A stretch of 64,000 nt of DNA from Tolypeutes matacus. Its lineage: Eukaryota > Chordata > Mammalia > Cingulata > Chlamyphoridae. The DNA is taken from NCBI GenBank assembly GCA_026826555.1, contig JAKSZT010053769.1, forward strand, positions 2,324,505 to 2,388,504, in the 5' to 3' direction. A program made the translations under genes and the position numbers. Shown in pieces: positions 21,429-32,545 of this stretch (positions within the stretch are counted from its first letter, which is position 1; each line of letters opens with the position of its first letter). A model generated the notes under the pieces. The model was given only the letters and a program-made list of their open reading frames with translations, had not been told where the DNA came from and did not search any database.

Positions 21429-24400
21429 TAAAAAAAAACAGAGGTCTACAAGTATTGGAGAGGATGTGGAGGGAAGAAAACACTCATCCAGTGCTGGTGG
21501 GAATATAGAATGGTGCAGTCATTGTGGAGGACAGTTTGGCAGTTCTTCCTTTGGCAAAAGCTAACTATAGAACTGCCATATGATCCAGCAATTCCACCTC
21601 TGAGTACATACCCAGAAAAATTGAAAGCAGGGTCACGAAGAGATATATGCACACCAATGTTCATAGCAGCATTATTCACTGTTGCCAAAAGTTGGAGGCA
21701 ACCAAAGTGTCCATAAACAGATGAATGGATAAGCAAATTGTGGTATATGTGGTATATTCCATTGGTATACAATGGAATATTACTCAGCTGTAAGAAGGAA
21801 TGCAGTATTAACACATGGGACAACATGGATTAATCTTGAAGACCTTATGTTGAGTGGAGTGAGCCAGTCACTGAAGGACCAACATTATATGACTTCACTG
21901 ATATGACAAGGAAATTGAACAGACTCACAGAACTAGAGTCTGGAAGATAGGTTATCAGGAGACAGAAAGGAAGTAGAGGGTGGTGAGCCGATGCTCAATA
22001 TGGGCAAAATCTATGATAAGTTGGAAGGGGGTGGTTGGGCAGTGGATGGAGGTGATAGTGGTATAGCCATGTGATTGGGTTCAATGGTGCTGGAATGTGA
22101 GGAGAAGTAGGGTGGAGCGGTTGAGGTGGACTCTACAGGGAACTGAGGACAGGGCTGGAGGAAGGAACAGGTGAACTCTGGGGATTTGTAGGTCTGTAGT
22201 TAAAACAATGGTGTGAATGTTCTTTTGGCAGGAGAGGGTTACTGGTGCAGGGTGTTGGGGGTGGGGTGATATGTGGTATAGGGTGTACCTGGAGCACGTT
22301 TCTGTGGAATATAAAAGTGTTCATCTTGCCATAGTGTGTTACATCAGTGGGTGGATACCCGCACAATAAAGAGGAAAATATTAAACTCCCATCCTGGGGA
22401 GTCCTGCTATATTCTCAATTGGAGAGGCAAGAATTTCCCAAGAACATGGACAGTGCCTAATAAAGGAAAACAGACCAATGTGTCAAGCCCTTAGTATTAC
22501 TGCCTGTAACTATGAACCTTATTCTTCAAAAGTTGAAACTTAGTGGTTACCATAGGTTCCAAGGGGAGGGGGAGGGAAGAATAGAATAGATAGAATGTAG
22601 GGCATTTTTAGGGTATTGATCATATAATAATGAACAGGCCATTTTAAATTTTGTCAAAACCTATAAAAGTGTACAATGCAAAATGTAAACCATAATGTAG
22701 ATCATTGACCATGGTTAGTAGCAATGCTTTAATGTTTGTACATCAATTGTAACAAATATACCATACACATGTAAAATGTTATTAATAGGGGAGAGTGAGA
22801 GAGGGGGAGGGGGTTGGGTATAAGGGAATCCCCTATATTTTCTACGTGACTTTTCTGTAACCTAAAGCTTCTTTGAAGATAAAGCAAAAAAATAAGACAC
22901 TGAGGGAACTTATGGAAGAAATTGTCACTGTACATAAAAGATAACATATCTTACAGTGATGAAAGACACAATAAAATTTTTTTTAATTTACATTTTTAAG
23001 TTTTTTATTTTTGCATTTTGTGATTTATTATTAGTATTATTTTTTATTTTATTACTTAATTTATTACTTTTTATTTGTTTTTTTTTTTACATTGTTTTTG
23101 GGGAGGTTTTGGATCACAGAAGGGTCACAACTGTGGCAGGGGAGGATAACTAGTGTGGGGTGTTAGTGATGGGGGATGTGTGGGGAGGGGTGTGCCTGGG
23201 GCAAGCCTCTATGGCATACAAATATGTTCAAGTGATCATGGGCACTTGTCTCAGTGGGTGGAGAGCCACACAATAACTGAAATTATATTGAATTCTAATC
23301 CAGGGGATTCCTACTATATTCTCTAGTAGATTGTCAAGAATCCTCTGAATACATGGGCAGTGACTAGGATAGACCATTATGCCAGGCCCTTGATATTGAA
23401 GGTTGTACTCATGAATCTTATTCTTGAGAAATTGAAACTTAGGCTAGTATTATATATTGCCTAGGAGTTACCTCCTGAAAGCCTCCTTATTGCTCAAATG
23501 TGGCCTCTCTCTAAGCCAAACTCAACATATGAGTGCACTACCTCCCCCCATCCCCATCTGGTGTGGGATGTGACTCCCAGAGATGAGCCTCCCTGGCACT
23601 GAAGGATTATTACCAAGCATGGAAAAAGGCCTTGACCAAAAGGGGGAAATATTAAATACAAATGAGTTTTTATGGCTAAGAGAGTTCAAAGTGAGTCGAG
23701 AGGTCATTCTAGAGGTTACACTATGTATATCTCAGCAGGATCTGATTGACTGCCTAAATAAACAATGCCTCAAATTACAAGGCTCCTGAGGGCTCTAGAG
23801 ACATCTAGATATTATAGGTGGGGCAGGCAATCTAAGGAATTTGACACCTTGTCAGTGGGCCTTACTTTGGAATATATGTTCCCCAATGTAATAGAATTAA
23901 CTCATTTATCATTTCCCTACACATGGCTCTTCTACCCCTTTTATTTGAAACAATAATTAGCACTACTCTGGATAAATATTTGTACAAGGAAATTACATTT
24001 TCAGTCTGTTCATTTGCTGGTTGAGCCCTGAATCTCAGCAGAGTTGCAACACCTACTCTCCAGTTTATTAGACTAACCCAGGACAACTAACTAAAGGATA
24101 AAACCTGCCCCCAAAATGCAGAAAGTATCTACAACTGTAATCAGGACAGTTCCATCCATCTGCCCTATAGGATCTAAGCCCCCTCTCAATCAGAGGCAGG
24201 GTGGGCATCACCATCCCCAAATCCTCAAGATTCAGGAATGAACAAACAAAAGGGAAAAATGCAAGTATGGACTCAAGTAGACATATTATTATTCTAGTAA
24301 TGGAAAACTTGTTCTATTGATATAAAAGCAGTGGCCACCAGAAGTTTTGAGGGAAGGGAGAGGGAACATTAGGTATAACACGGAGGCATTTTTGGGACAT

Positions 24401-24690
24401 TGGAATTGTCCTGCATGATATTGCAATGACAGATACAAGCCAACATACATTTTGTCAAAACCTGTAAAACTGTGCAATGCAAAGTGTAAACTATAATGTA
24501 AACTTTCGACCATGCTATTAGCACTGCTTCAATATGTGTTCATCAATTCTAACAAATGTACCATACAAATGAAAAATGTTGTCAATGGGGGAAAGTGTGG
24601 AAGGGGAAGGTGGTGGGATATATGGGGATCCCCTATATTTTTGATGCAGCATTTATGTAATCTAAAGCTTCTTTTTAAAAAAAGTGTTGA
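21429..24690 (+). mobile_element. L1-B: 5'-truncated LINE-1
   Basis: Begins within the ORF2 C-terminal region at a block equivalent to about 14040 of L1-A. The remaining ORF2 tail runs to about 21870, with the conserved Cys/Trp-rich part and ICTPMF segment. Both 3' UTR units follow (unit 1 to about 22890, unit 2 to about 24680), ending in a short A run. 5' truncation during target-primed reverse transcription is the usual cause. A target duplication could not be defined with confidence. Confidence 0.88.
22895..24690 (+). repeat. L1-B 3' UTR, unit 2 (no SINE)
   Basis: Collinear with unit 2 of L1-A, including the TTGGATCACAGAAGGGTCAC start (23108), the middle block with GTTGCTCAAATGTGGCCTCT (23492) and the final GGGGATCCCCTATATTTTTG block (24627). 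It provides the empty-site reference for the SINE in L1-A and for the U4 insert in L1-E. Confidence 0.85.
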
Positions 24691-24732
24691 ACTATAAATC
24701 AAATAGAGGGAAGTTTGCAACATAAGTATATT

Positions 24733-25025
24733 TAGTCTTCCAATCAATGAACATTATCTATTTCTCCATTTATTTAGGTGTACTTTAATTTCTCTCAGCA
24801 ATAGTTTGTTCTCTGTGTAAAGCTCTTACACGTATTTCATTCAGTTTATTGATATGTTTTTGTTTTGATTCTATTGTAGTTGGTAGCTTATATTTTATTT
24901 TATAATTGTTTGTTATTAGTATCAAATATACTATTAATTTTTAAATATTGCATCCTGTGGTCTTGCTAAATTCAATGATTATTTCTAGTAGATTTTTGGT
25001 AGATTCCTTTTCTGTGTTTAATTTC
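24733..25025 (-). mobile_element. Old LINE-1 ORF2 fragment
   Basis: The plus strand starts with TCTTCCAATCAATGAACAT, then ATTTATTTAGGTGTACTTTAATTTCT and a degenerate stretch ending in GTAGATTCCTTTTCTG. It is collinear with the antisense ORF2 region of L1-C at about 33940-34230 but far more diverged. No open frame survives. Confidence 0.75.
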
Positions 25026-26444
25026 TAGGTCAAGGTTAATATAATACCTATTATCCAGAGTTTTGTTAAGATCAAATTAGATATTTACAGGAAAAAATAC
25101 CCAATTTAATAACAACAATAAAATATTTGCAGTTTAAACAATTACATAGTCTAAAAGAGTTCAATTTTCATTATCCATGCTTGAGACTATGCACAAATTG
25201 AACAATTTTCAGTAATAAACAGGAGACTTACAGCATTAGCAAGATAAAATATTATAAATTTTACACATTTATATAGCGAAGGATTAATTCTGAATAAGCT
25301 CTACCATTAATTAAATCCTTTATTTTCACAAATCCCTTATGTCTGCAGAGTTATCAGGTTCATCAGATAATTGAGCATTTTCTCATAAAATGGTAAATGA
25401 GCAAAAGCAATTGAAGAGTTATGCTTTTACCTAAAATGAAGAAAGGGGAAAGATTGAGAAACAGCTAGGTAAACTACAAAATCATCATTTTCTTGAGCTG
25501 TTAGGGAGCACAAATTGCAAGGCAATCATGTGACCTGAATTCCAAAGTGCTACAAACCCCTCCAGGGAAACATAGGACATATATAAGCTGTCTCACCTAT
25601 AGCAGAGCACTGCAAGTTCCACTATGTAGATAACTAGAGAAAACGTCAGCTATAATTTTAGCAAATTTTTAAAGGCCGTTTGTGGGCTAGTGTGTTGGTC
25701 TGGAATAGCAGCTGGGTCCTGGCATATCAGGCCTCACCAGGAGCTACAGGGAATGATTGGCTGCTGCTGGGAAAGGGCTCAAAGCCCCCAAACTTTCCCC
25801 ACCCTACTCTCTGACGAAACCAATGACTTAAAACTATAAACCTACGCCATAGACAAAGTCCCACTGTCACTATAAGGAAAGTATATTTAAGAAACAAAAC
25901 AAGTGAAACCCTCTAACATGGGGAGTGAGGAGGAGAGAGGGAGGTCAACTTGGCTAGGCTGAGCTACATTTCCAAAAAGTCCCTTTATTGTGTCTTTCTT
26001 GTTACGGTAGGCCACAGAGATCTGTTTTACAGATTTAGAGGGCAGATGTCAAGTTAGGAGCCACTCTTATTTTTTTTGCTCACAAGGCCAGGGCTGAGTA
26101 GTTGTTCATATATCCTATTGCTTTTCTGGTGGCACACCTCAGTGGTGTGGGACAACAGATGGTCTTGCAAGTGCTCTACCTTCTATCAGATTCTCCTTCA
26201 GCTTTTCTGATTCCTGGGCTAGCTATGCATTTATCTTGGGATCAAGGGTACTAACTTCTCCTACGGACATTTGCCTAACCAAAGTTGAAAGGAGTGAGAA
26301 GCAACGTTGATTCTGCTCTGTCCTTCCAGGCTCTGATTTGTGCTTATGAATTCTTCCTTTCCTAGTCTCCCTCCTTTAGAGCCAGCTTTGCTTTCACAAT
26401 TGTCTTCCCTGCAGACTTCTGCGTAATATCAAATCCCTGTAACA
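25026..26444. other. No recognised feature
   Basis: AT-rich to about 25.6 kb, then GC-richer (25.65-26.4 kb). No coding pattern, RNA gene or named repeat was recognised. The segment 25.66-26.2 kb could be an unfamiliar LTR, but no second copy exists in the window. Confidence 0.4.
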
Positions 26445-26712
26445 AATCCTTCATTTAAATTATATAAATATATGCCTATATATTTATATATAGTATATAT
26501 GTGTGTAATATATATCATTTTATGATATATAAGTAGGTATGTGTATATATACATATATACATATATATCTCTGTGTGTGTATATATATACATATATCCAC
26601 ATTTGTGTATATATCTGTATGTATATATACATATATCCATATGTGTATATAATATCTGTATGTATATATATATACATATGTACATATGTGTATATATAAA
26701 TATATACATATT
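26445..26712 (+). repeat. TATA/CATA/TGTG-rich imperfect microsatellite
   Basis: Alternating pyrimidine-purine DNA with TATATACATA, TGTGTATATA and related units. It yields three overlapping minus-strand Tyr/Ile-rich frames of 64-82 residues that come from the repeat and are not genes. Confidence 0.9.
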
Positions 26713-26841
26713 CTACTTCTCTGATTGAACATTCATGCCAAATACGGTTCCAAAAAAAACAGAATCTTAATGGATGTTCTGAAGTAGTCCTGGATTATTT
26801 AGCATTGGTTCACTGATAAGATTAGATATAAAGTCAGTAGT

Positions 26842-28568
26842 ACCCAGGATCCCCCGGTTGCCTTGACTACCGTCGGCGCTGTGGAACCCGAGTCGCTGCA
26901 GGTGCTGAGGAAGCGCGCAGGAGGCCCTGCGAGCGGAGAGGATGAGGACCTGTTGTCTGTGTCAGATTTGTACCTGCGGGACCTACTGAAATAAAAATAT
27001 AGGAATCCAGGTAGAAATAAACTTATTTTATGAAGAGAATGGGAGAAGGGCTCACTAACATGAGATTTCAGCAAATTTTTGGAAGATAGAAAGGAGACAT
27101 CGTTGTCCACATGGAACCACAAGGATTTATGAAAATTCTGGCATGCCTTGCCTCACAACTGAATATTTGGAAAAATATCCTATGTTTGGCAATGTTCATC
27201 CACCTCAGAGTCTTAAACCCAAGCAAGAATTGCAAGCATACCATGGTAAAATGGAAGAAATAACATTTAAGTCAGATTATCGTCCTTATGATATAGTCAA
27301 ACAACATCGCCATGTACCAGAAGAATATAAACCAAATCATGGGGAGATTGATCTTGGCACTACCTACAAACAGGATTTTAATTCTTATAAAGTGCAGCCT
27401 GTGGCAATAGTCCGGCCTTTAGAAAGACAACAAGTTAAAAAAGGAAAGTTGGACACTGTCCCAACCTATAAAGGTAACTTACTATCTCAAAAATGAAGGA
27501 GCCAAAAAACCAAACTTCACTTCCAGCTTTGACATCTAATATCAAATCATAATTTTGGTGTGTTGCCAAGCTTGGCGCCATGGCTTGGGAAAGAACTTTT
27601 TTCTCTTTGGTCAAAATAGTATTGTAGAGTGAAGAAAAGACCATTTGCATGATTGAGATTTAAAAGATCTGGATTCCTATCCAAATCCAGCCACTTAATT
27701 AGTTGAAACTCTGAGTACTGGGGTCTTTGAGAAGGTCATATAAATAGCACCCTTCTTCTCCATTCAAAGTCTGAACCAACTGATAAAATAAAAGAGTTAG
27801 GTAGAAAACCAAAATAGAACCTTTGTGCTAATAAGCATTAGGATGGAAGAGAATACCTAAACTTCAGAATAAAATAGGCTCATCCATCCAGTGACAGACA
27901 GTGCTGGACCACCATATGGAAGACCTCCTCTTCTCCCTACAGGCAATTGACTTGGAAAAGTAAGGAGCAAGGCAACGTGTGACCATTTTTTCTTTCCAAA
28001 ACCATTCAATTTTTAAAATATTCTATTACTTTGGGAAGGGAGTGTCTTTATTAAAAATAGGCTATCTGGTTAGTGTATATTATTTCTTTATTACCTTTTA
28101 TTAATAATGTAACTGCATATATAGGCTTAATTTTTTCCATTAGTTATGTGAAACAACTAAATGGGTATGCCCTAACAAAACTCTTTTGAAAGAGTGATGA
28201 CATCCACAATAAAAGTTATGGTTTATATTTTAATTAAGTAAGAGCTAATGCATACTTTTTCTTTAAATTTCATACTTAACCAGTTCAATGGGTAGGTATA
28301 AAGTCCATATTATCAATATACTATGATTCATAAACCTGCCCAGTAGGGAGATTTGGAACAATGTTCCTTCAGTTTTTAAAGCTGTAAGCATATAAGATAC
28401 TATACAAGGAACAAATTGTGAAGACTATGCATATGGTGAACAAGTATATTGGTATAATTGAATATACTATCTAGTAGTTACCATGATATATATTTAGCAA
28501 CATGCATAGGAGATAATGTACTGCATAATTATTTGATATAAAAGATAATTGATGAAAAAAAAAAAAAA
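26842..28568 (+). pseudogene. SAXO2 (retropseudogene): SAXO2 retrocopy from an aberrantly processed transcript
   Basis: SAXO2 (FAM154B) is a predicted stabiliser of axonemal microtubules with repeated Mn modules. The insert starts with a GC-rich 5' UTR and the original ATG at 26942 (MRTCCLCQICTCG). It is interrupted by about 114 non-homologous bases (26981-27094) giving a stop at 26987. SAXO2 homology then resumes (RHRCPH-type, 27095 on) through Mn-module segments such as DLGTTYKQDF and stops exactly at AAAG|GTAAC (27471). About 1 kb of non-coding sequence follows, then an A run (28555-28570). Exact 12-bp direct repeats AAAGTCAGTAGT flank it (26830-26841; 28569-28580). A downstream ATG (27143) gives a 117-residue frame. 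The parent-gene call is from memory of the protein family. Confidence 0.85.
27143..27496 (+). pseudogene. Surviving 117-residue frame of SAXO2 retrocopy
   Basis: An internal Met opens a frame covering SAXO2-like residues from about MPCLTTEYLEKYP to the TVPTYK segment, then six intron-derived residues (GNLLSQ plus K) and a stop. It lacks the Cys-rich N-terminus and most Mn modules. Long frame survival suggests a fairly recent insertion or chance; no promoter evidence is seen. Confidence 0.7.
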
Positions 28569-28629
28569 AAAGTCAGTAGTGACTCTGTTTTCAGGTAAGA
28601 CACTGTACCAGACTACAGATTCATATATT

Positions 28630-28990
28630 CAGTTGCTTCCTAACATCTGTGGTAGGGTGATTACATACCCCAAGGAAAGACATATTCTTCATCTTAAACT
28701 GATTTCCTGTGGGTGTGAATTCACGGGTAAATAAGACCTTCTGAAGATATTATTTTTTGTTGAATTGTGGACTACTGAATCAGGGTGGGTCTTAATCCAT
28801 ATTGCTGGAGGCCTTATAAAGAGAAGAATCCAGAAGTCAGAGGTCAGAGAAAGACACAGAGAGGAGCAAGAAGCTGAAGTCAGCAGAAACTGGAAGAGTG
28901 ACACAAGGAGAGAGATTTCCAAGTGACATGGGCAGAGATGCAAGCCAAGGACAACCAGGGATTGCAGTGAGCTGGCACAAAAACACTAGA
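28630..28990 (+). mobile_element. MaLR/MLT1-like LTR
   Basis: Starts TGTGGTAGGGTGATTACA, then the CCTGTGGGTGTGAATT block, a GGGTGGGTCTTAATCC block, a GGCCTTATAAAGAGAAGAAT block and an AGAAGCTGAAGTC-type block. The 3' end with the poly(A) signal is not evident. Confidence 0.6.
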
Positions 28991-29059
28991 TTTCAGGGAT
29001 AAAAAAAATGATTCTATTTTGCCAGGCTGCTATGACATCTTTATCTGGAAATCTAATAG

Positions 29060-30485
29060 ATATCTCATAAACATTTCCAAATGGACTCCTGATCTCTTCA
29101 CCTTCTCTCCAACTTGTTTATCCAAAATCTTTTCTTATCTGCATGTTGTTCTCACTTTCTGTCTTCCTGTTGCTCAGAGCAAAATTCTTAGAATCCACTT
29201 TACCCTGCTATTGCTCTAACAACCATTTCTGTTTCTTTAGAAATCTGTTTAGCTAAAATTGCAAACTACATCCTCAATCCAACCATTTCTTCCTACTTGT
29301 CCAGCTATCACCCTAGTCTGAACCACCATTCTACCTACTGAAATGCACACCTATTTGTTCTCTTTGCTTCCATCCTCTCTCTTATACTCTACTCTTATCA
29401 CAGCAGCCAGAGTGATCCTTCCAAAACTTAAATAACACCTGTCTCTCCTCTACTCAAAAAATTTTACTCACACTAAAAAACAAAGACCTGGCAATGACCC
29501 CCAAGGTATTATATGATCTATGCTTCTCTGACTTGTGTCCACTAATCTCTTTTCTGTTCCCTTCTCTTCAACAATGCTGGCCTCCTTACTATTTCTATAG
29601 CATGCTAGTCAGGCTCTTGCCATAGACCTTAGGATCTGTTGGGGATTCAATCCTGTCCCCCACAAAAGACATATTTGGGTCCCAATCCATGGTCCTGTGG
29701 GTATGAACCTATTTGTAAAGAGGATCTTGGAAGAAGTTATTAGTTAAGGTGTGCCGAAACTGAATGACAGTGAGCCTTGATCCAATATGACTGAAGTCAT
29801 ATAAGCAAAGGAAACTGGACACAAAGAGAAGCTGTGGGGAGCAGCCAGAAGCTGGAAAACAACAGAACCTAAGAGAGAAAGGAAAAGATGTTGCTATGTG
29901 CATTGCCATGTGTTGGAAAAGCCAAGGACCAATTATCACCAGGAGTCAGCCCCAGAATGCTACAGCCTTGGGGAGAAAAGCATAACCTTGCTGTGGCCTC
30001 AATTTCGGACTTCTTCTAGCCTCAAAACTGTTAGTGAAAAATTTCTGTTGTTTAAACCAACCCATTGTATGGTTTTAGCAATTAGAAAATAAAAACAGGG
30101 CATTGGACAGGTTTTTCTTTTCTTACTCATATTCTTTTCACCCATATCCTCATGGCTAACTCTCTAGCCTCCTTTAAGTCTTAGCTCAAAATTCATCTGC
30201 TCATTCAGGCCGACCCTGACTCCCAATTTAAACTTCAACCCCTCTATACCACCTCATCCCTCGAACAACTAATCTCACTTACCATACTCTATTTTTCTTT
30301 ATCTACAGGACTGCTGACATTATAGCACAGTGTGTAACTTAATTTTTAATTATAAATAATGTGTGTGTCCAATACTAAACTGTAAGACACACAAGGTCAG
30401 GGATCCTTTTTTATATATCCTAAGTGCTTAAAAAAGTGCTTGATATATAAAACACCCTCAATAATATTTTTGGGTGAATGAATGA
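29060..30485 (-). mobile_element. LINE-2 3' part, split by an LTR
   Basis: Antisense L2 on the plus strand: CAGCAGCCAGAGTGATCCTT (29401), a GACCTGGCAATGACCCCC block and a GACTTGTGTCCACTAATC block. Interrupted at 29638-30104 by a MaLR LTR, it resumes with CCTTTAAGTCTTAGCTCAAA and AAACTGTAAGACACACAAGG and ends in TGAATGAATGAATAAATGAA. No ORF survives. Typical ancient mammalian L2. Confidence 0.75.
29638..30104 (+). mobile_element. MaLR/MLT1-like LTR inserted in L2
   Basis: Sense blocks: GGGGATTCAATCCTGTCCCCC, GTCCTGTGGGTATGAACC, GGAAGAAGTTATTAG, a GAAAAGCCAAGGACCA block and an AAATTTCTGTTGTTTAAACC end. It shares the CATTGCCATGTG-TGGAAAAGCC core with copies at 43.5 and 56.2 kb. It splits the L2 above, so it is younger than that L2. 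Confidence 0.75.
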
Positions 30486-30544
30486 ATAAATGAATGAATA
30501 CGTTTTTTATTCTCATAGAATTTCAAAACTTAATGCCATCTAAC

Positions 30545-30660
30545 ATCTTGCTTTATTTGACTCTCACAGCATACCTATGATGCAAGATGGACAGATATTA
30601 TCTTCATCCTTAAATGAACTTTCAACAAGATAAGTGATATGCCTAAAATCTCTGACTCCT
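30545..30660 (-). repeat. MIR-like fragment
   Basis: GACTCTCACAGCATACCTAT, then a GACAGATATTATCTTC block and an AGTGATATGCCTAAAATC block match the order of antisense MIR. Diverged. Confidence 0.5.
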
Positions 30661-32365
30661 ATTTAGAATCATTTATATAAAAACAATAATAATAATAATA
30701 ATGAAACAAGGTTGATCTTGGTCACTATGCTTCAAAAACAGATAATATCTCAGTCCTTTTGAACTGGAAAATAACTTATGTGACCCTGGTTTTAAATAGA
30801 TCTTTGATGTGTTCATTTAGATCACATAAAAACTGTGACATGAGCAGCAGTAAAATCAAATAATTTATCATGATAAAGTGGATGTACTGTTTGCTAGGAC
30901 ATTTTTCATACTCACTAAACTTTATAGCTTTTTATTAAATCTGAATCAGAGCCAATCTCAAATATTCCTTCACGTATCTCAAATCAGTAATATAGTTTTC
31001 ATTTAATTTATGAAGACCTTCCATACAGATGAAGAAGCAAAGGCTTCACAGCCACTCCTTCACACATATAGCAAAGGACATTAGAAGGAAGGCAGAACAA
31101 CAACAACAAAAAGAAACAAACAAAAGAGCAGGTAAAAGCATTGCTCTTTGCTTGCTCATGGCTGGCCAGTTTTTTTCCTACCCTGTCTTTGACCTGAGCC
31201 CTTTATCTCCGTAGCCATGGTGTCTCCTTGGTAATGCTCTTTTTGGTTTGATCCAATAATATGCACAGCCCAGATTGTTTTTACAGATGTTTTACACTTT
31301 GGGTTTTCAATATGACAATATAATTTCCCATCAGTCCATAAGGTAGTGACCTAACACGATCCAGAATACAAGAAGGTCCTTGGCAGAAACTAGAGCAATT
31401 TAAACTTTTCAGTCCATTGTCACTTCAAGTGGATCATATAAAGGCTTCTCTGGCTTATAAAATATTCATTTCACTGACCAATTCTCCTGATCTTTGGAAG
31501 GAAGTTAGGAACAATATTGTTTTCCTCTCCAACTCTTTAGTATTGAAATTATTTCTTACATATAATTGAACATAGTCATTTTCAATAACATTTATGCATT
31601 TATCAGATATTTCATTACATTCAGGGATAATAACAACCACTCCTCAATATGCTATGCCAATGGTAAGAGTGCCTCTAACTAGATTCAGATCTTCAGCGAA
31701 TGTTCTCCAGAGTAGCGCCTCCTACAAAGCCTGAGAGCACATTAGTATTTAAGTCATCAAAGTAAATAAGATAAATGGAATGGCTGCCAAAGAGAACAAG
31801 ACTGTGTTAGTCTAATGGCTGAGAATGATACAAATCAATCATGATAATAGGGTGTGATAAACTTTATAATAAAGTTTTGAAGTACTATGGCAGTGTAAAA
31901 AGTGTAAAGGTTAAAATTATATTTTTGGAATGAGAAGGCTACAGTAAATAAATGACCGTTGAGCTGGGAACTGTCTCCTGGGAGTATTTTCATCACACCC
32001 AAGACCAACATAACTCCAGATACAAACGTTTACAGTTTACAAGCTGTAAAAACATATTCTGCATTTTGTATTTCTTTAAAAACATATAAATATCTTCTTT
32101 GAAGTTGGGAATGCCACCAGAGTACATGAGTTTTTCCTCAGAGAACAGGAGCTAGAATGGTGTCTTCCTCCCCTCCTCTCCCCCAGGGTCCTACTCACAG
32201 AGGGGCTAATGAGGGAGGCAACACTGAGTAGTGTCTGCTCTACAGGGTGTGACCAGAAACATAGTAGAGGTAGGTTTCTATTCAGAGTACTATCAAGAGC
32301 CAGATAAATTATTGCTAAGAAGTGATTGCTTTTTTTAGAGACTCATGCAATTAATAAAAGTGGGT
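30661..32365. other. No recognised feature; short (AAT)n near 30.69 kb
   Basis: AT-rich DNA with one AATAATAATAAT run at about 30684. No coding pattern, RNA gene or clear repeat was recognised up to the L1-C insertion. Confidence 0.45.
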
Positions 32366-32545
32366 CCAAGATAGATGTCTTTTTTTTTTTAACTTTATTT
32401 TGTACATTTAATAATTGAAAACATAAACAATTAAAAACGAAAAAGTAAACACAGATGAATAAATATATACATTTCTCAATTAAATGTATTGGATACATGT
32501 AATTTTTTTTTTTAATCAAACAATATATTTCACAATATATTTGGT

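Noticed and set aside
26429..26732. Three Tyr/Ile-rich minus-strand frames
   Set aside because: They are translations of a TATA/CATA microsatellite in three frames.
27143..27496. Calling SAXO2 a functional gene or exon at this site
   Set aside because: The A tail, exact flanking repeats and 5' UTR joined directly to coding sequence show a retrocopy. The original start is followed by an early stop.
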